From Sthenelais limicola (taxonomy: Eukaryota > Annelida > Polychaeta > Phyllodocida > Sigalionidae): a stretch of 64,000 nucleotides of DNA. Positions within the stretch are counted from its first letter, which is position 1; each line of letters begins with the position of its first letter. The notes beneath the pieces were generated by a model, which worked only from the letters and a program-made list of their open reading frames with translations, did no database searches and was not told where the DNA came from. The translations under genes were made by a program, and so were the position numbers. Below are positions 35,147 to 46,797 of the stretch, piece by piece. Where the stretch lies: assembly GCA_942159475.1 (NCBI GenBank), contig OW804096.1, forward strand, positions 139,365,442 to 139,429,441. The letters run 5' to 3'.

Positions 35147-35372
35147 GGGTCAGATTTTCAGAAAATGTACAATTGCCAGCTCTACACAATGAGGCAATTC
35201 TGCTAAATGTGGCTAAAAAAGATTAATACCGGGAGTATATTTGGTTTCGTATTGATTTAAAGTATCAGTTCTGTTATGTTAAACTGCATTTTGAAGCTCA
35301 TTTTTGTCTCAAATGTGGGTTATTTGAGAGGATTGGTGAAAACGAATTGTACATTTTCTGAAAATCTGACCC
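35147..35372 (+). mobile_element. MITE-A copy, alpha
   Basis: 226 bp with a 10-bp deletion in the CTGAGTATAT block; flanks ATAT and ATGT. Confidence 0.92.
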
Positions 35373-35728
35373 ATGTACAGATTTAGTAAATATATGATAT
35401 ATGTATGCATGCATGTATACACTAATTGTTGATTGCATTTGTTTAACAGAATAATGATGATGTGGGATTTTTGTTTTGTTTTTAAAAGATTTTATTCAAC
35501 ATAGGCTGCCATCTGGGCTCATACAAATCTAAATGACATCATTGTCGCGTTCCTTTTAGTTTTTTTAAAAAAATTTTGTTGTTGTTTTCTAGACTTTTCT
35601 TGCACACATTAACAGTTTTAGATTTTTCTTTTGATTTTAATTTACTCTCTACCGACTAATGTAAGATTTTTTTAAACATGAAATATTTACGAGATAAAAT
35701 AACATGCTTTTCCCTAAGACATGTATGT
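35373..35728. other. Unique DNA with a retroelement-like tail
   Basis: AAAGATTTTATTC at about 35488 resembles other reversed AATAAA tails in the window. No gene. Confidence 0.4.
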
Positions 35729-35963
35729 GGGTCAGATTTTCAGTAAATGTACAATTGGCAGCTGTACACATTTAGTAAGTTCTGCTATATTAGGCTACAA
35801 TTTGGTAAATACTAGGTACATTTGAGTATATTCGGCATTGCATTGATTCTAGCAATCTGTTTGGTTAGGTTGAACTGTATTTTGAACCTGATTTTCGTCT
35901 GAAATTTGGGTTATTTGGGAAGATTGGTGAAGTTGAATTGTACATTTTCTGAAAATCTGACCC
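35729..35963 (+). mobile_element. MITE-A copy, beta
   Basis: Full 235 bp; ATGT on both sides. Confidence 0.94.
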
Positions 35964-36092
35964 ATGTACGAGAGAGACGAGGACGAGGAGTTTTATTATT
36001 CGTCTCCTTCCAACTCACTTAGATGATGTGGGATTAATGATAATACATGTATGGGGATGGTCATGACCTCCTGTTTAATGATATCTCTAACT

Positions 36093-36327
36093 GGGTAAGA
36101 TTTTCAGAAAATGTACAATTGGCAGCTGTACACTTTTAATACATTCTGCTAAATTAGGCTGCAATTTGATCTACACTAGGTAAATTAGAGTATATTCGGC
36201 ATTGCATTGATTCTAGCAATCTGTTTGGTTAGGTTGAACTGTCTTTTGAGCTTTATTTTTGTCTTAAATGCGTGTTATTTGAGAGAATCGGTGAAGGTGA
36301 ATTGTACATTTTCTGAAAATCTGACCC
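36093..36327 (+). mobile_element. MITE-A copy, beta
   Basis: Full 235 bp; left end GGGTAAGATT. Shares ACTGTCTTTTGAGC and AAATGCGTGTTATT with the copies at 40086 and 47464, a distinct sub-branch. Confidence 0.93.
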
Positions 36328-36511
36328 ATCTAGGGAGCAACTATACTGTATACTGTATAGGTATTCATTCCCTCCTGTTGTTATATCATATTACATAATC
36401 AGGATGTAATACTGATTAAACACATTGTTATCAATAGTATAAATCAATTAGGGTCTTTAATTACTATAATTACTTATCATTAAATAAATTAAGTTATATT
36501 CATAATATAAC

Positions 36512-37303
36512 ACTGTATACTGATAATACAGGGGGCTATATCTCTAACTAGGGAGGTTTTCATTCCCTCCTGTATACTGATAATACAGGGGGCTATATCT
36601 CCAACTAGGGAGGTTTTCATTCCCTCCTGTATACTGGTAATACAGGGGCTATATCTCCAACTAGGGAGGTTTTCATTCCCTCCTGTATACTGATAATACA
36701 GGGGGCTATATCTCCAACTAGGGAGGTTTTCATTCCCTCCTGTATACTGGTAATACAGGGGCTATATCTCCAACTAGGGAGGTTTTCATTCCCTCCTGTA
36801 TACTGATAATACAGGGGGCTATATCTCTAACTAGGGAGGTTTTTAATTCCCTCCTGTATACTGATAATACAGGGGGCTATATCTCCAACTAGGGAGGTTT
36901 TTATTCCCTCCTGTATACTGATAATACAGGGGGCTATATCTCTAACTAGGGAGGTTTTCATTCCCTCCTGTATACTGATAATACAGGGGGCTATATCTCC
37001 AACTAGGGAGGTTTTCATTCCCTCCTGTATACAGAGGCTATATCTCCAACTAGGGAGGTTTTCATTCCCTCCTGTATACTGATAATACAGGGGGCTATAT
37101 CTCCAACTAGGGAGGTTTTTATTCCCTCCTGTATACTGATAATACAGGGGGCTATATCTCTAACTAGGGAGGTTTTCATTCCCTCCTGTATACTGATAAT
37201 ACAGGGGGCTATATCTCCAACTAGGGAGGTTTTCATTCCCTCCTGTATACTGATAATACATGGGGCTATATCTCCAACTAGGGAGGTTTTTAATTCCCTC
37301 CTG
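36512..37303. repeat. 57-bp minisatellite, about 14 units
   Basis: Each unit reads roughly TATACTGATAATACAG, GGGGGCTATATCTCC, AACTAGGGAGG, TTTTCATTCCCTCCTG. Two hairpins are built into every unit: CTGTAT/ATACAG and AGGGAGG/CCTCCCT-type arms. Unit variants (4 or 5 Gs, CCAACT or CTAACT, TCATT or TTATT) alternate, pointing to higher-order duplication. One unit at about 37027 is shortened. Open minus-strand frames through it are repeat artefacts. Confidence 0.95.
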
Positions 37304-38785
37304 AACTTCTATCCTACAATACAAGGCATAGTAACAATAACAGTTTCGTCATGACAAAAGTGGTTCTCCTCTGGTATTCACTGATAAAACTCTCTCCAAA
37401 GTATTATCTGCTTTGTTACATCTTTCCTTATATGATAATAATAATAATAATAATAAAATTCTTTTATTTCATGACTAGGTTACAGAAAATACAGGTAGTA
37501 CATGTCAGGTCTGGACCCGGTCTTCCCATGTATGCCTAGCTACAGAGGGTTGAATAGCTAATTTTGGGGTTGACTAGGGGTTTGGTTGTGGGGCTAAGGT
37601 TGGGGGTCAGTTTACATTTCATAATATTATAGAGCCTCTTATCAAGTGAAAAACATTCAGTTTTAGAGTTTGTAGGTTTTTAGAGGCAAGAAGTTGACTT
37701 TATAGAAGCCATTCTATACGACTCACTGTTTCATTTGTAATATTCAAAGACATAATACATCAAAGCTATGGGAAATTCAGCGGATGAAGCTACTGGTCTT
37801 TCTTCTGAAATCATTAAACATGCATGTGTTATGCACAAAGTATTGCGTTGTGTTGGAATATCAACATTGAATGGTCTAGATCGCAAAACGGGGTCAGAAT
37901 TTAGTTTTTGGAAGCATGTTTTGATTATTTGAGAGTGCTGATCGATTGGGGAGATGTGGATTTGTATTAGTTGAATGTCACAGGTGGTATAATTCTAGCA
38001 CAAGCCCTACGCCTACCCCTGCTGCCAAATATGATGGTTCCCGCCAATATTACTATGGGACCAGTCAGTATGTATGGAGGAGGGGGGGGGGGGAGGAGGA
38101 TAAGCTTTTACCAAATATGTTACAGGACATTGGGTGCATTGGGTACATGATAAGATCTTGTCTTAAAGGCCTCGTAATACCCTCTAAGATTTACAACTAC
38201 GAGGGCTTTATGATACGAGGGTTGTTGCATTTGAGCGAGGTAAGAGTTCTCTCAGACTCGTCTCAGAAAATGATCATACATAGTGCAATGCAACTTTTGC
38301 TAAGAGCCCATTGAGGCATAAGTCGCAAAAAATGGATTTCTGACGACTTCATCCCTACCAACCAATAATGTGGACGTGCACCCCATAAAATGGACGCAGG
38401 ATGCAGCCCCCTAGTGAACGCAGATGCAGGCTGGTAAAAAAACCTATTTCCAGACACAGGAAAACCCGTTTTCCTGATTTTATTTTAAATTTTGCACACC
38501 CTCCAATATAGCAGCAGTAGCACCCGAACATAAACAATGATGGGTCCGTAAACTTGGGTCCGGTTCAGAATAAGGCCTGTAACAGTTGATCTCGAGGATT
38601 TGCTGAGTAAATGCCAACCTTTCCTCAACCATTGCACAAAGCCAGCAAGTCACATCTCGCGCCGTGGTATTTCACGCGTGATTTGGCCCCGGTGCATGAT
38701 GGGAGAGGTGCTATTCTGGGTGGGACTGCATGCAGCTTCCAAGTTTAGATAAAAGACTCCGCTTCTGTGCCTTTTATATCTACAT
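37304..38785. other. Unique DNA, retroelement tail and a MITE-D-like scrap
   Basis: A reversed retroelement tail lies at 37434-37545 and AGGAAAACCCGTTTTCCT at about 38458-38475 matches the palindrome inside MITE-D. The 122-codon frame at 37946-38314 includes a long G run and has no supporting splice sites. No gene is supported. Confidence 0.4.
37434..37545 (-). mobile_element. Retroelement 3' end with ATT-repeat tail
   Basis: An ATA/ATT microsatellite (37434-37456) adjoins AAATTCTTTTATTTCATGAC; on the minus strand this is GAAATAAAAGAATTT plus an ATT tail, a standard non-LTR retroelement terminus. Confidence 0.55.
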
Positions 38786-39020
38786 GGGTCAGATTTTCAG
38801 AAAATGCACAATCTACAGTTCTACACATCTATCAAATTGTGCTAAATTTGGACGAAAATTGATAAATACTAGGTATATCTGAGGTTATTATGTATTGTAT
38901 TAATTTAGTAAATCTGTCTGGTTATGTTGAACTGTATTTTGAACGTAATTGTCTTCTTAAATGTGGGTTATTTGAGAGGATTGGTGAAGGGCAATTGTAC
39001 ATTTTCTGGCGACTTGACCC
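38786..39020 (+). mobile_element. MITE-A copy, gamma, mixed ends
   Basis: Full 235 bp; right end GGCGACTTGACCC. Confidence 0.92.
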
Positions 39021-39230
39021 ATATCAGGGCTGTCAGACTCGTACTAGACATGCCATAGGAAAAACTGCCCTCAATTGTGCTTTAAATCGATACTTTCACA
39101 TAGGTGATATATGTAATATAATAAATAATGAAAAACACATAATTTGGTTATAGTATACTCTATACACACCGATGTTTACAGTCGAAGTCATAAGGTTTAT
39201 TAGGTAGTTTTTATACAAAATATCACATAG

Positions 39231-39465
39231 GGGCCAGATTTTCATAAGATGTACAATTCGCCGTCACCAATCCTCTCAAATAACCCACATTTAAGACACA
39301 AATGAGCTTCAAAATGCAGTTTAACATAACAGAACTGATACTTTAAATCAATGTGATACCAAATATACTCAGATATACCCGGTATTCTTCATTTTTCTGT
39401 CTAATTTAGCAGAATTTCGTAAATGTGTAGACCTGCCAATTGTACATTTTCTGAAAATCTGACCC
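39231..39465 (-). mobile_element. MITE-A copy, alpha
   Basis: Full 235 bp; left end GGGCCAGATTTTCAT. Confidence 0.92.
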
Positions 39466-39633
39466 ATATATGTGTATCTTTATATAGTCTTTAAAACAAA
39501 ACAACAAAAAAGGGGTCTGGGACCAAAAATATCACTGTCATTTCTTAACAGTTCTTTTTTATGAAATAAAGGAACCTTCGGGCTCCATTGAGTAATCAGA
39601 GTTCCAATTAAACTGGGATAAGTCTGTACATAT

Positions 39634-39988
39634 GTGATGTGTTTCAGCAAAATGAGTCACAAATGTTCTCATCTTTGAGGTATGTACCGTGCAAATTTTT
39701 ATGAATGCATTCACCAAATTTCAAAGCTGTACATTAAATATAATCTTGCATTTCTAAGCTCATTCTATAGGGAATATTTAGCTCCTTTATCACTAAATAA
39801 ATATCCACCAAGAAATAGTGCAAACTGTTTTAAAAAATAAGCGTGTCAAACTTAAAATATAATAGTAATTATTGAATGTCCTAATGTTTACTATCATTGG
39901 AATCGGCTTGATCTCATCTTTTCAAATATGATGATATCTCAAATTTATTTTTGGGCCACTTGTGACTCATTTCCCTGCAACACATCAC
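39634..39988 (-). mobile_element. MITE-B copy
   Basis: 355 bp from GTGATGTGTTTCAGC to CTGCAACACATCAC; flanks ATAT and ATTT. Confidence 0.88.
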
Positions 39989-40085
39989 ATTTGTTCTTGC
40001 AATCATACCTCACGAGCGGGCTCAATCCTGTAGGTAAAAACCTAGCGCAAAACTTACAAAAATGATGAGGAAAAACCTTGAATAT

Positions 40086-40491
40086 GGGTCAGATTTTCAG
40101 AAAATCTACAATTGGCAGCTCTACACTTTCAATACATTCTGCCTCTAGTTTAGTTATTTCTTGTTATTATTTTCAAAATTAATGGTAACGACTGGAAGAA
40201 CTGGGACTATCCCAGAAGTCTGTAGACCAATTTGTCATTTTCTTTCTATAAACTGTACCTGTTATCATACTTATGACAAATAAAAGATTTTTCAATTCAA
40301 TTCAATTCAATTCTAAATTAGGCTGCAATTTGGTCAACACTAGGTAAATTGGAGTATATTCGGCATTGCATTGATTCTAGCAATCTGTTTGGTTAGGTTG
40401 AACTGTCTTTTGAGCTTTATTTTTGTCTTAAATGCGTGTTATTTGAGAGAATTGGTGAAGATGAATTGTACATTTTCTGAAAATCTGACCC
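40086..40491 (+). mobile_element. MITE-A copy, beta, split by a retroelement
   Basis: Left 57 bases and right 180 bases are normal. About 170 bp at 40143-40312 are inserted in the TTCTGCTAAATTAGG block. Same sub-branch as 36093. Confidence 0.92.
40143..40312 (+). mobile_element. 5'-truncated retroelement with AATTC tail
   Basis: Ends ATGACAAATAAAAGATTTTT then CAATT repeated four times. Insertion inside a dated MITE gives exact limits for the copy. Identity as a non-LTR element is inferred from the AATAAA signal and simple-repeat tail. Confidence 0.7.
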
Positions 40492-40769
40492 AGATGAAAC
40501 AGACGAGGCGCGTAGTGTACACTAGACTTGTAACTCTGGCATCAAACCCACTCGCGCGACCAGTCCATTATTAATGCATGAATGTTTCTAGTTTCATCTC
40601 GTCTGCTCATTAAAGTTTTTCTTGAAGTTTGCCAGCCCTAATAAAGCACACACTTTTGGCCTTCTGCCAAAACCTGGCTTATTCTGGCATTTTACTGACG
40701 TCATATTCTTTATTCGTCGGGAAGGGATGCACCTCAGACAATTTCTAAATATAGTTAATCATTTTCTCA

Positions 40770-40896
40770 GACAATTTCTAAATATAAATCCTAAATATGA
40801 TTCCTGAAGAAGACCGCTACAGGTCGAAACGTTGAAGAAAATAAAACCATCAAAACTTACCTTCCATCTTGGCGTCTGTTTGCGATACTACATAAA
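40770..40896 (+). mobile_element. Penelope-like retroelement 3' remnant
   Basis: CCTGAAGAAGACCGCTACA then GGTCGAAACGTTG (40803-40834), followed by GAAGAAAATAAAACCATC. A short stem (GACC/GGTC) lies inside the motif. The piece is flanked by about 28 bp of near-identical sequence (AATTTCTAAATATAGTTAAT on the left at about 40740, repeated at about 40900), a likely target duplication. The same motif architecture occurs reversed at 60890-60923. Assignment to Penelope-like elements is from general knowledge of this tail and not certain. Confidence 0.5.
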
Positions 40897-41138
40897 CAAA
40901 TTCTAAATATAGTTAATCATTTTTCTAGGGATTAATTAGTAATTAGTCATAAATCAATGCAATAATAATCACAATCATGAACGAGCTATCATTAACCGGG
41001 AAATAACTAACTATTAAAAATGACATCCTTCTTGGGTATCTTCATAAAATATCTTCTGAAGAACTGTAGACCAGTAATGGATTTCATTAACTATTTCTTC
41101 AAATTGATTTCTCATGTGGACCAAAAGAATACAAGTAT

Positions 41139-41373
41139 GGGTCAGATTTTCAGAGAATGCACAATCTACACTTCTACACATTTCTCAAATTCTGCTAAAT
41201 TAGAGTGAAAAGGGATAAATACTAGGTATATCTGAGTGGTTTCTGTATTGTATTCATTCAATACATCTCTTCGGTTTTGTTGAACTGTATTTTGAACCTG
41301 ATTTGTGTCTTAAATTTGGGTTATTTGAGAAGATTGGCGAAATTGAATTGTACATTTTCTGAAAATCTGACCC
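41139..41373 (+). mobile_element. MITE-A copy, gamma with beta-type right part
   Basis: GTAT on both sides. The middle is gamma, but the right part reads GAGAAGATTGGCGAAATTG as in beta copies. Confidence 0.92.
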
Positions 41374-41474
41374 GTATACGTATATAACTAGCCATGGTCT
41401 ATTAAATAAACGTTCAGTAGATGTATCGGTTATTAGACAATAAGACGCTAAGCTACGTCAATAACCTGTTTATT

Positions 41475-42369
41475 AGGGAGGTTCCGCAAGCAAACGTATC
41501 TCAACTACGTAGCCGTATCCGTATCTTTTTTGTGACATTGGTCGTAGTTTTATGTATAAGAAATAAATTGTGAGATGAAACATTCTACTTGTCATGTTAA
41601 GTTACGTTTTCCCCGCCATCTTTAGCTGAATCTCTTTCGTCCTTTTAACGTATGTTTGTTTATCAGAGATACGGCTACGTTTACGTAATAAATTACTTAT
41701 AGACTGTAGCCATCACCCCACATCTCATATCATTATTATGTAATGCGACTAAATATCACCAAACCAACATTTGGGTAACTTACATGTTTTCTGTCATAAA
41801 CTAATCATTATGTTTTCTGATACGTCGATATGATTCATGTTTAACTATATTATATAAAATTGTCCATTAAAATCTCCCTGCACTGCGAATTGTAATAAGA
41901 ACATAGGCATGATTTAGATTTAGAAAATATTTTATTCAGGTCTATTACATTTCCATACGTACAAGCATGAATTTTCTCAGGACAGCCTGCTTTAAACAAT
42001 AGAAAAAGAGTTTGATCTTATACATTCGCTCTGTTTATAAATATACTATTATGATTACATTGACAAAATCATGTTAACATGTACAAAAGTTTTGAATTAT
42101 TTCGCGAATATTTATCATTACACACTAAATTACACAACATAAAATAGCCTAAGCATCCAATAATTAAAAACAAATATCCAGCTCATGTCACGTACCATCT
42201 AATATGTATTGATAGGACAGAGTGGGTTAAAAACTAGTATTATACAGAAAAAAACAGACGCCGTGCTCTTACAGAATAACCATTAATAAAGCAGATGAGG
42301 GCTGATCTTTTTGAATAAAAAAAATCTTAACCTGTGAAAAAATATAGGTTAGACGGGCTGAACCTCCCT
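41475..42369. mobile_element. MITE-G copy 2, interrupted
   Basis: AGGGAGGTTCCGCAAGC at the left and GCTGAACCTCCCT at the right, flanked by ATT. The inner part parallels copy 1 to about 41690. The next 650 bp include a reversed retroelement end and belong to insertions. Confidence 0.65.
41911..42320 (-). mobile_element. Retroelement 3' end, family R1
   Basis: On the minus strand it ends CCTGAATAAAATATTTTC followed by TAAATC repeats. Related ends, all reversed, lie at 54042, 55905, 60251 and 60691; shared inner words include GACAGCCTG and CGTGCTCTTACA. Likely a 5'-truncated non-LTR element. Confidence 0.6.
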
Positions 42370-42502
42370 ATTAAAGAATCAACATTGACTGAGAAAGTTG
42401 ATCTGTTTTTCAGCGCACTTCTGAAACCCAATCTTTTGATCCCGTTCCATTTACCCAGCGTCCCTCAACCCAGGCTGTGTTTCAGCCACATCTAGAGCCA
42501 AT

Positions 42503-42737
42503 GGGTCAGATTGTCAGAAAATGTACATTTGGCAGCTCTACACATTTAGGAAATTCTCCTAAATTAGGCTGAAAAGAGAAGAATACCGGGTATATCTGAG
42601 TATATTTGGTATCGCATGGATTTAAAGTATCAGTTCTGTTATGTTGAACTGCATTTTGAAGCTCATTTTTGTCTTAAATGTGGGTTATTTGAGAGGATTG
42701 ATGAAGGCGAATTGTACATTTTCTGAAAATCTTACCC
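42503..42737 (+). mobile_element. MITE-A copy, alpha
   Basis: Full 235 bp. Nearly identical to 24421-24655, including the CTTACCC end variant. Confidence 0.93.
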
Positions 42738-43047
42738 AAGTGCTGGTCGAGGAGGAGGAGGTGCCAGAATTGGCACTATTCTTAGCCTTCTCACCAATCA
42801 AATATTCATCTGCAATTCTTCTGAGACTGTTGTTTAGGTAGCTCCCAATCTTCCACGCTTCTAGGGAACTGTTATAGTGAGGTTGTAGTTTGTGTTCTTT
42901 TTGAAAAGGAAGCTGCACTACTGTGACCTCATTACGTCAATAGCATATATCCTCAGCCCCCAGCCACTGTGCCCTTTATGCCCCTCTGTTATATGCCCTG
43001 ACAATGTGTAAATGCCCTCCTAACACAATCTTTTCTCTCAGCCCCAT
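42738..43047. other. Unique DNA before the minisatellite
   Basis: No gene recognised. A GAGGAGGAGG run lies at about 42750. Confidence 0.4.
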
Positions 43048-46000
43048 AGTCCCCTCTTCCCTTCTCACAGCTCAGCCCCCAGTCCCCTCTTCCCTTCTCA
43101 CAGCTCAGCCCCCAGTCCCCTCTTCCCTTCTCACAGCTCAGCCCCCCAGTCCCCTCTTCCCTTCTCACAGCTCAGCTCCACAGTCCCCTCTTCCCTTCTC
43201 ACAGCTCAGCCCCCCAGTCCCCTCTTCCCTTCCCACAGCTCAGCCCCCCAGTCCCCTCTTCCCTTCTCACAGCTCAGCTCCACAGTCCCCTCTTCCCTTC
43301 TCACAGCTCAGCCCCCCAGTCCCCTCTTCCCTTCCCACAGCTCAGCCCCCCAGTCCCCTCTTCCCTTCTCACAGCTCAGCCCCCCAGTCCCCTCTTCCCT
43401 TCTCACAGCTCAGCCCCCAGTCCCCTCTTCCCTTCTCACAGCTCAGCCCCCAGTCCCCTCTTCCCTTCTCACAGCTCAGTCCCCCCAGTCCCCTCTTCCC
43501 TTCTCACAGCTCAGTCCCCCCAGTCCCCTCTTCCCATCTCACAGCTCAGCTGCACAGTCCCCTCTTCCCATCTCACAGCTCAGTCCCCCCAGTCCCCTCT
43601 TCCCATCTCACAGCTCAGTCCCCCCAGTCCCCTCTTCCCATCTCACAGCTCAGCTGCACAGTCCCCTCTTCCCTTCTCACAGCTCAGTCCCCCCAGTCCC
43701 CTCTTCCCTTCTCACAGCTCAGTCCCCCCAGTCCCCTCTTCCCTTCTCACAGCTCAGTCCCACAGTCCCCTCTTCCCATCTCACAGCTCAGTCCCCCCAG
43801 TCCCCTCTTCCCATCTCACAGCTCAGTCCCCCAGTCCCCTCTTCCCATCTCACAGCTCAGCCCCCAGTCCCCTCTTCCCATCTCACAGCTCAGTCCCCCA
43901 GTCCCCTCTTCCCATCTCACAGCTCAGCCCCCCAGTCCCCTCTTCCCATCTCACAGCTCAGCCCCCCAGTCCCCTCTTCCCATCTCACAGCTCAGCCCCC
44001 CAGTCCCCTCTTCCCATCTCACAGCTCAGCCCCCCAGTCCCCTCTTCCCTTCTCACAGCTCAGTCCCCACAGTCCCCTCTTCCCATCTCACAGCTCAGCC
44101 CCCCAGTCCCCTCTTCCCATCTCACAGCTCAGTCCCACAGTCCCCTCTTCCCATCTCACAGCTCAGCCCCCCAGTCCCCTCTTCCCTTCTCACAGCCCAG
44201 TCCCTCAGCCCCACAGTCCCCTCTTCCCTTCTCACAGCTCAGCCCCCCAGTCCCCTCTTCCCATCTCACAGCTCAGCCCCCCAGTCCCCTCTTCCCATCT
44301 CACAGCTCAGCTGCACAGTCCCCTCTTCCCATCTCACAGCTCAGCCCCCCAGTCCCCTCTTCCCATCTCACAGCTCAGCTGCACAGTCCCCTCTTCCCTT
44401 CTCACAGCTCAGTCCCCCCAGTCCCCTCTTCCCTTCTCACAGCTCAGCCCCCCAGTCCCCTCTTCCCATCTCACAGCTCAGCCCCACAGTCCCCTCTTCC
44501 CATCTCACAGCTCAGTCCCCCCAGTCCCCTCTTCCCATCTCACAGCTCAGTCCCCTCAGTCCCCTCTTCCCTTCTCACAGCTCAGTCCCCCCAGTCCCCT
44601 CTTCCCATCTCACAGCTCAGTCCCCCCAGTCCCCTCTTCCCCTCTCACAGCTCAGCCCCCCAGTCCCCTCTTGACATCTCACAGCTCAGTCCCCCCAGTC
44701 CCCTCTTCCCCTCTCACAGCTCAGCCCCCCAGTCCCCTCTTCACATCTCACAGCTCAGTCCCCCCCAGTCCCCTCTTCCCCTCTCACAGCTCAGTCCCCC
44801 CCCAGTCCCCTCTTCCCTTCTCACAGCTCAGCCCCACAGTCCCCTCTTCCCCTCTCACAGCTCAGTCCCCCCAGTCCCCTCTTCCCTTCTCACAGCTCAG
44901 CCCCACAGTCCCCTCTTCCCTTCTCACAGCTCAGCCCCCCAGTCCCCTCTTCCCTTCTCACAGCTCAGCCCCCCAGTCCCCTCTTCCCATCTCACAGCTC
45001 AGTCCCACAGTCCCCTCTTCCCTTCTCACAGCTCAGCCCCCCAGTCCCCTCTTCCCATCTCACAGCTCAGCCCCCCAGTCCCCTCTTCCCATCTCACAGC
45101 TCAGCCCCCCAGTCCCCTCTTCCCATCTCACAGCTCAGCCCCACAGTCCCCTCTTCCCATCTCACAGCTCAGCCCCCCAGTCCCCTCTTCCCTTCACACA
45201 GCCCAGTCCCTCAGTCCCCTCTTCCCTTCTCACAGCTCAGCCCCCCAGTCCCCTCTTCCCTTCACACAGCCCAGTCCCTCAGTCCCCTCTTCCCTTCTCA
45301 CAGCTCAGCCCCCCAGTCCCCTCTTCCCTTCTCACAGCTCAGCCCCCCAGTCCCCTCTTCCCTTCTCACAGCTCAGCCCCCCAGTCCCCTCTTCCCATCT
45401 CACAGCTCAGCCCCCCAGTCCCCTCTTCCCATCTCACAGCTCAGCCCCACAGTCCCCTCTTCCCATCTCACAGCTCAGCCCCACAGTCCCCTCTTCCCTT
45501 CACACAGCTCAGCCCCACAGTCCCCTCTTCCCATCTCACAGCTCAGCCCCACAGTCCCCTCTTCCCTTCACACAGCTCAGTCCCCCAGTCCCCTCTTCCC
45601 TTCCCACAGCTCAGCCCCACAGTCCCCTCTTCCCTTCTCCCAGCTCAGCCCCACAGTCCCCTCTTCCCTTCACACAGCCCAGTCCCACAGCCACACAGCC
45701 CCCTCTTCCCTTCACACAGCCCAGTCCCTCAGCCCCACAGTCCCCTCTTCCCTTCACACAGCCCAGTCCCTCAGCCCCACAGTCCCCTCTTCCCTTCACA
45801 CAGCCCAGTCCCTCAGCCCCACAGTCCCTCTTCCCTTCACACAGCCCAGTCCCTCAGCCCCACAGTCCCCTCTTCCCTTCACACAGCCCAGCCCCTCAGC
45901 CACACAGCCCCCTCTTCCCTTCACACAGCCCAGTCCCTCAGCCCCACAGTCCCCTCTTCCCTTCTCACAGCTCAGCCCCACAGCCCCCTCTTCCCTTCTC

Positions 46001-46797
46001 ACAGCCCAGTCCCTCAGCCCCACAGTCCCCTCTTCCCATCTCACAGCCCAGCCCCCCAGTCCCTCTTCCCTTCACACAGCCCAGTCCCTCAGCCCCACAG
46101 TCCCCTCTTCCCTTCACACAGCCCAGCCCCACAGCCCCCTCTTCCCTTCTCACAGCCCAGTCCCTCAGCCCCACAGTCCCTCTTCCCATCTCACAGCCCA
46201 GTCCCTCAGCCCCACAGTCCCCTCTTCCCTTCTCACAGCCCAGTCCCTCAGCCACACAGTCCCCTCTTCCCTTCTCACAGCCCTGTCCCTCAGCCCCACA
46301 GTCCCCTCTTCCCTTCACACAGCCCAGCCCCCCAGCCCCCAGCCCCCTCTTCCCTTCTCACAGCCCAGTCCCTCAGCCCCACAGCCCCCTCTTCCCTTCT
46401 CACAGCCCTGTCCCTCAGCCCCCAGTCCCCTCTTCCCTTCTCACAGCCCAGCCCCCAGTCCCCTCTTCCCTTCTCACAGCTCAGCCCCCCCAGTCCCCTC
46501 TTCCCTTCTCACAGCCCAGCCCCCAGTCCCCTCTTCCCTTCTCACAGCCCAGCCCCCAGTCCCCTCTTCCCTTCTCACAGCTCAGCCCCCCCAGTCCCCT
46601 CTTCCCATCTCACAGCCCAGCCCCCAGTCCCCTCTTCCCTTCTCACAGCTCAGCCCCCCCAGTCCCCTCTTCCCTTCTCACAGCCCAGTCCCTCAGCCCC
46701 ACAGTCCCCTCTTCCCTTCTCACAGCCCAGTCCCTCAGCCCCACAGCCCCCTCTTCCCTTCTCACAGCTCAGTCCCTCAGCCCACAGTCCCCTCTTC
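43048..46797 (+). repeat. C-rich minisatellite, about 110 units of 33-35 bp
   Basis: The unit is AGTCCCCTCTTCCCTTCTC, ACAGCTCAGCCCCC, with variants CCATCTC, CTTCACACAG, CAGCCCAGTCCCTCAG and CAGCTGCAC in local blocks, so higher-order units have spread. The plus strand is C/T-rich and the minus strand carries runs of 3-5 Gs. The unit contains no TA or TG dinucleotide, so no stop codon can occur on the plus strand in any frame. This alone explains the long open frames at 43004-44674 and 44671-47166. No conserved protein is implied. Confidence 0.95.

Noticed and set aside
36827..37236. Repetitive minus-strand peptides in the 57-bp array
   Set aside because: 57 is divisible by three, so any stop-free unit gives a repeating frame. 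Units with lost G break it. No start context or splice signals.
36512..37303. CRISPR-like repeat array
   Set aside because: Units are directly contiguous without unique spacers, and the genome is eukaryotic.
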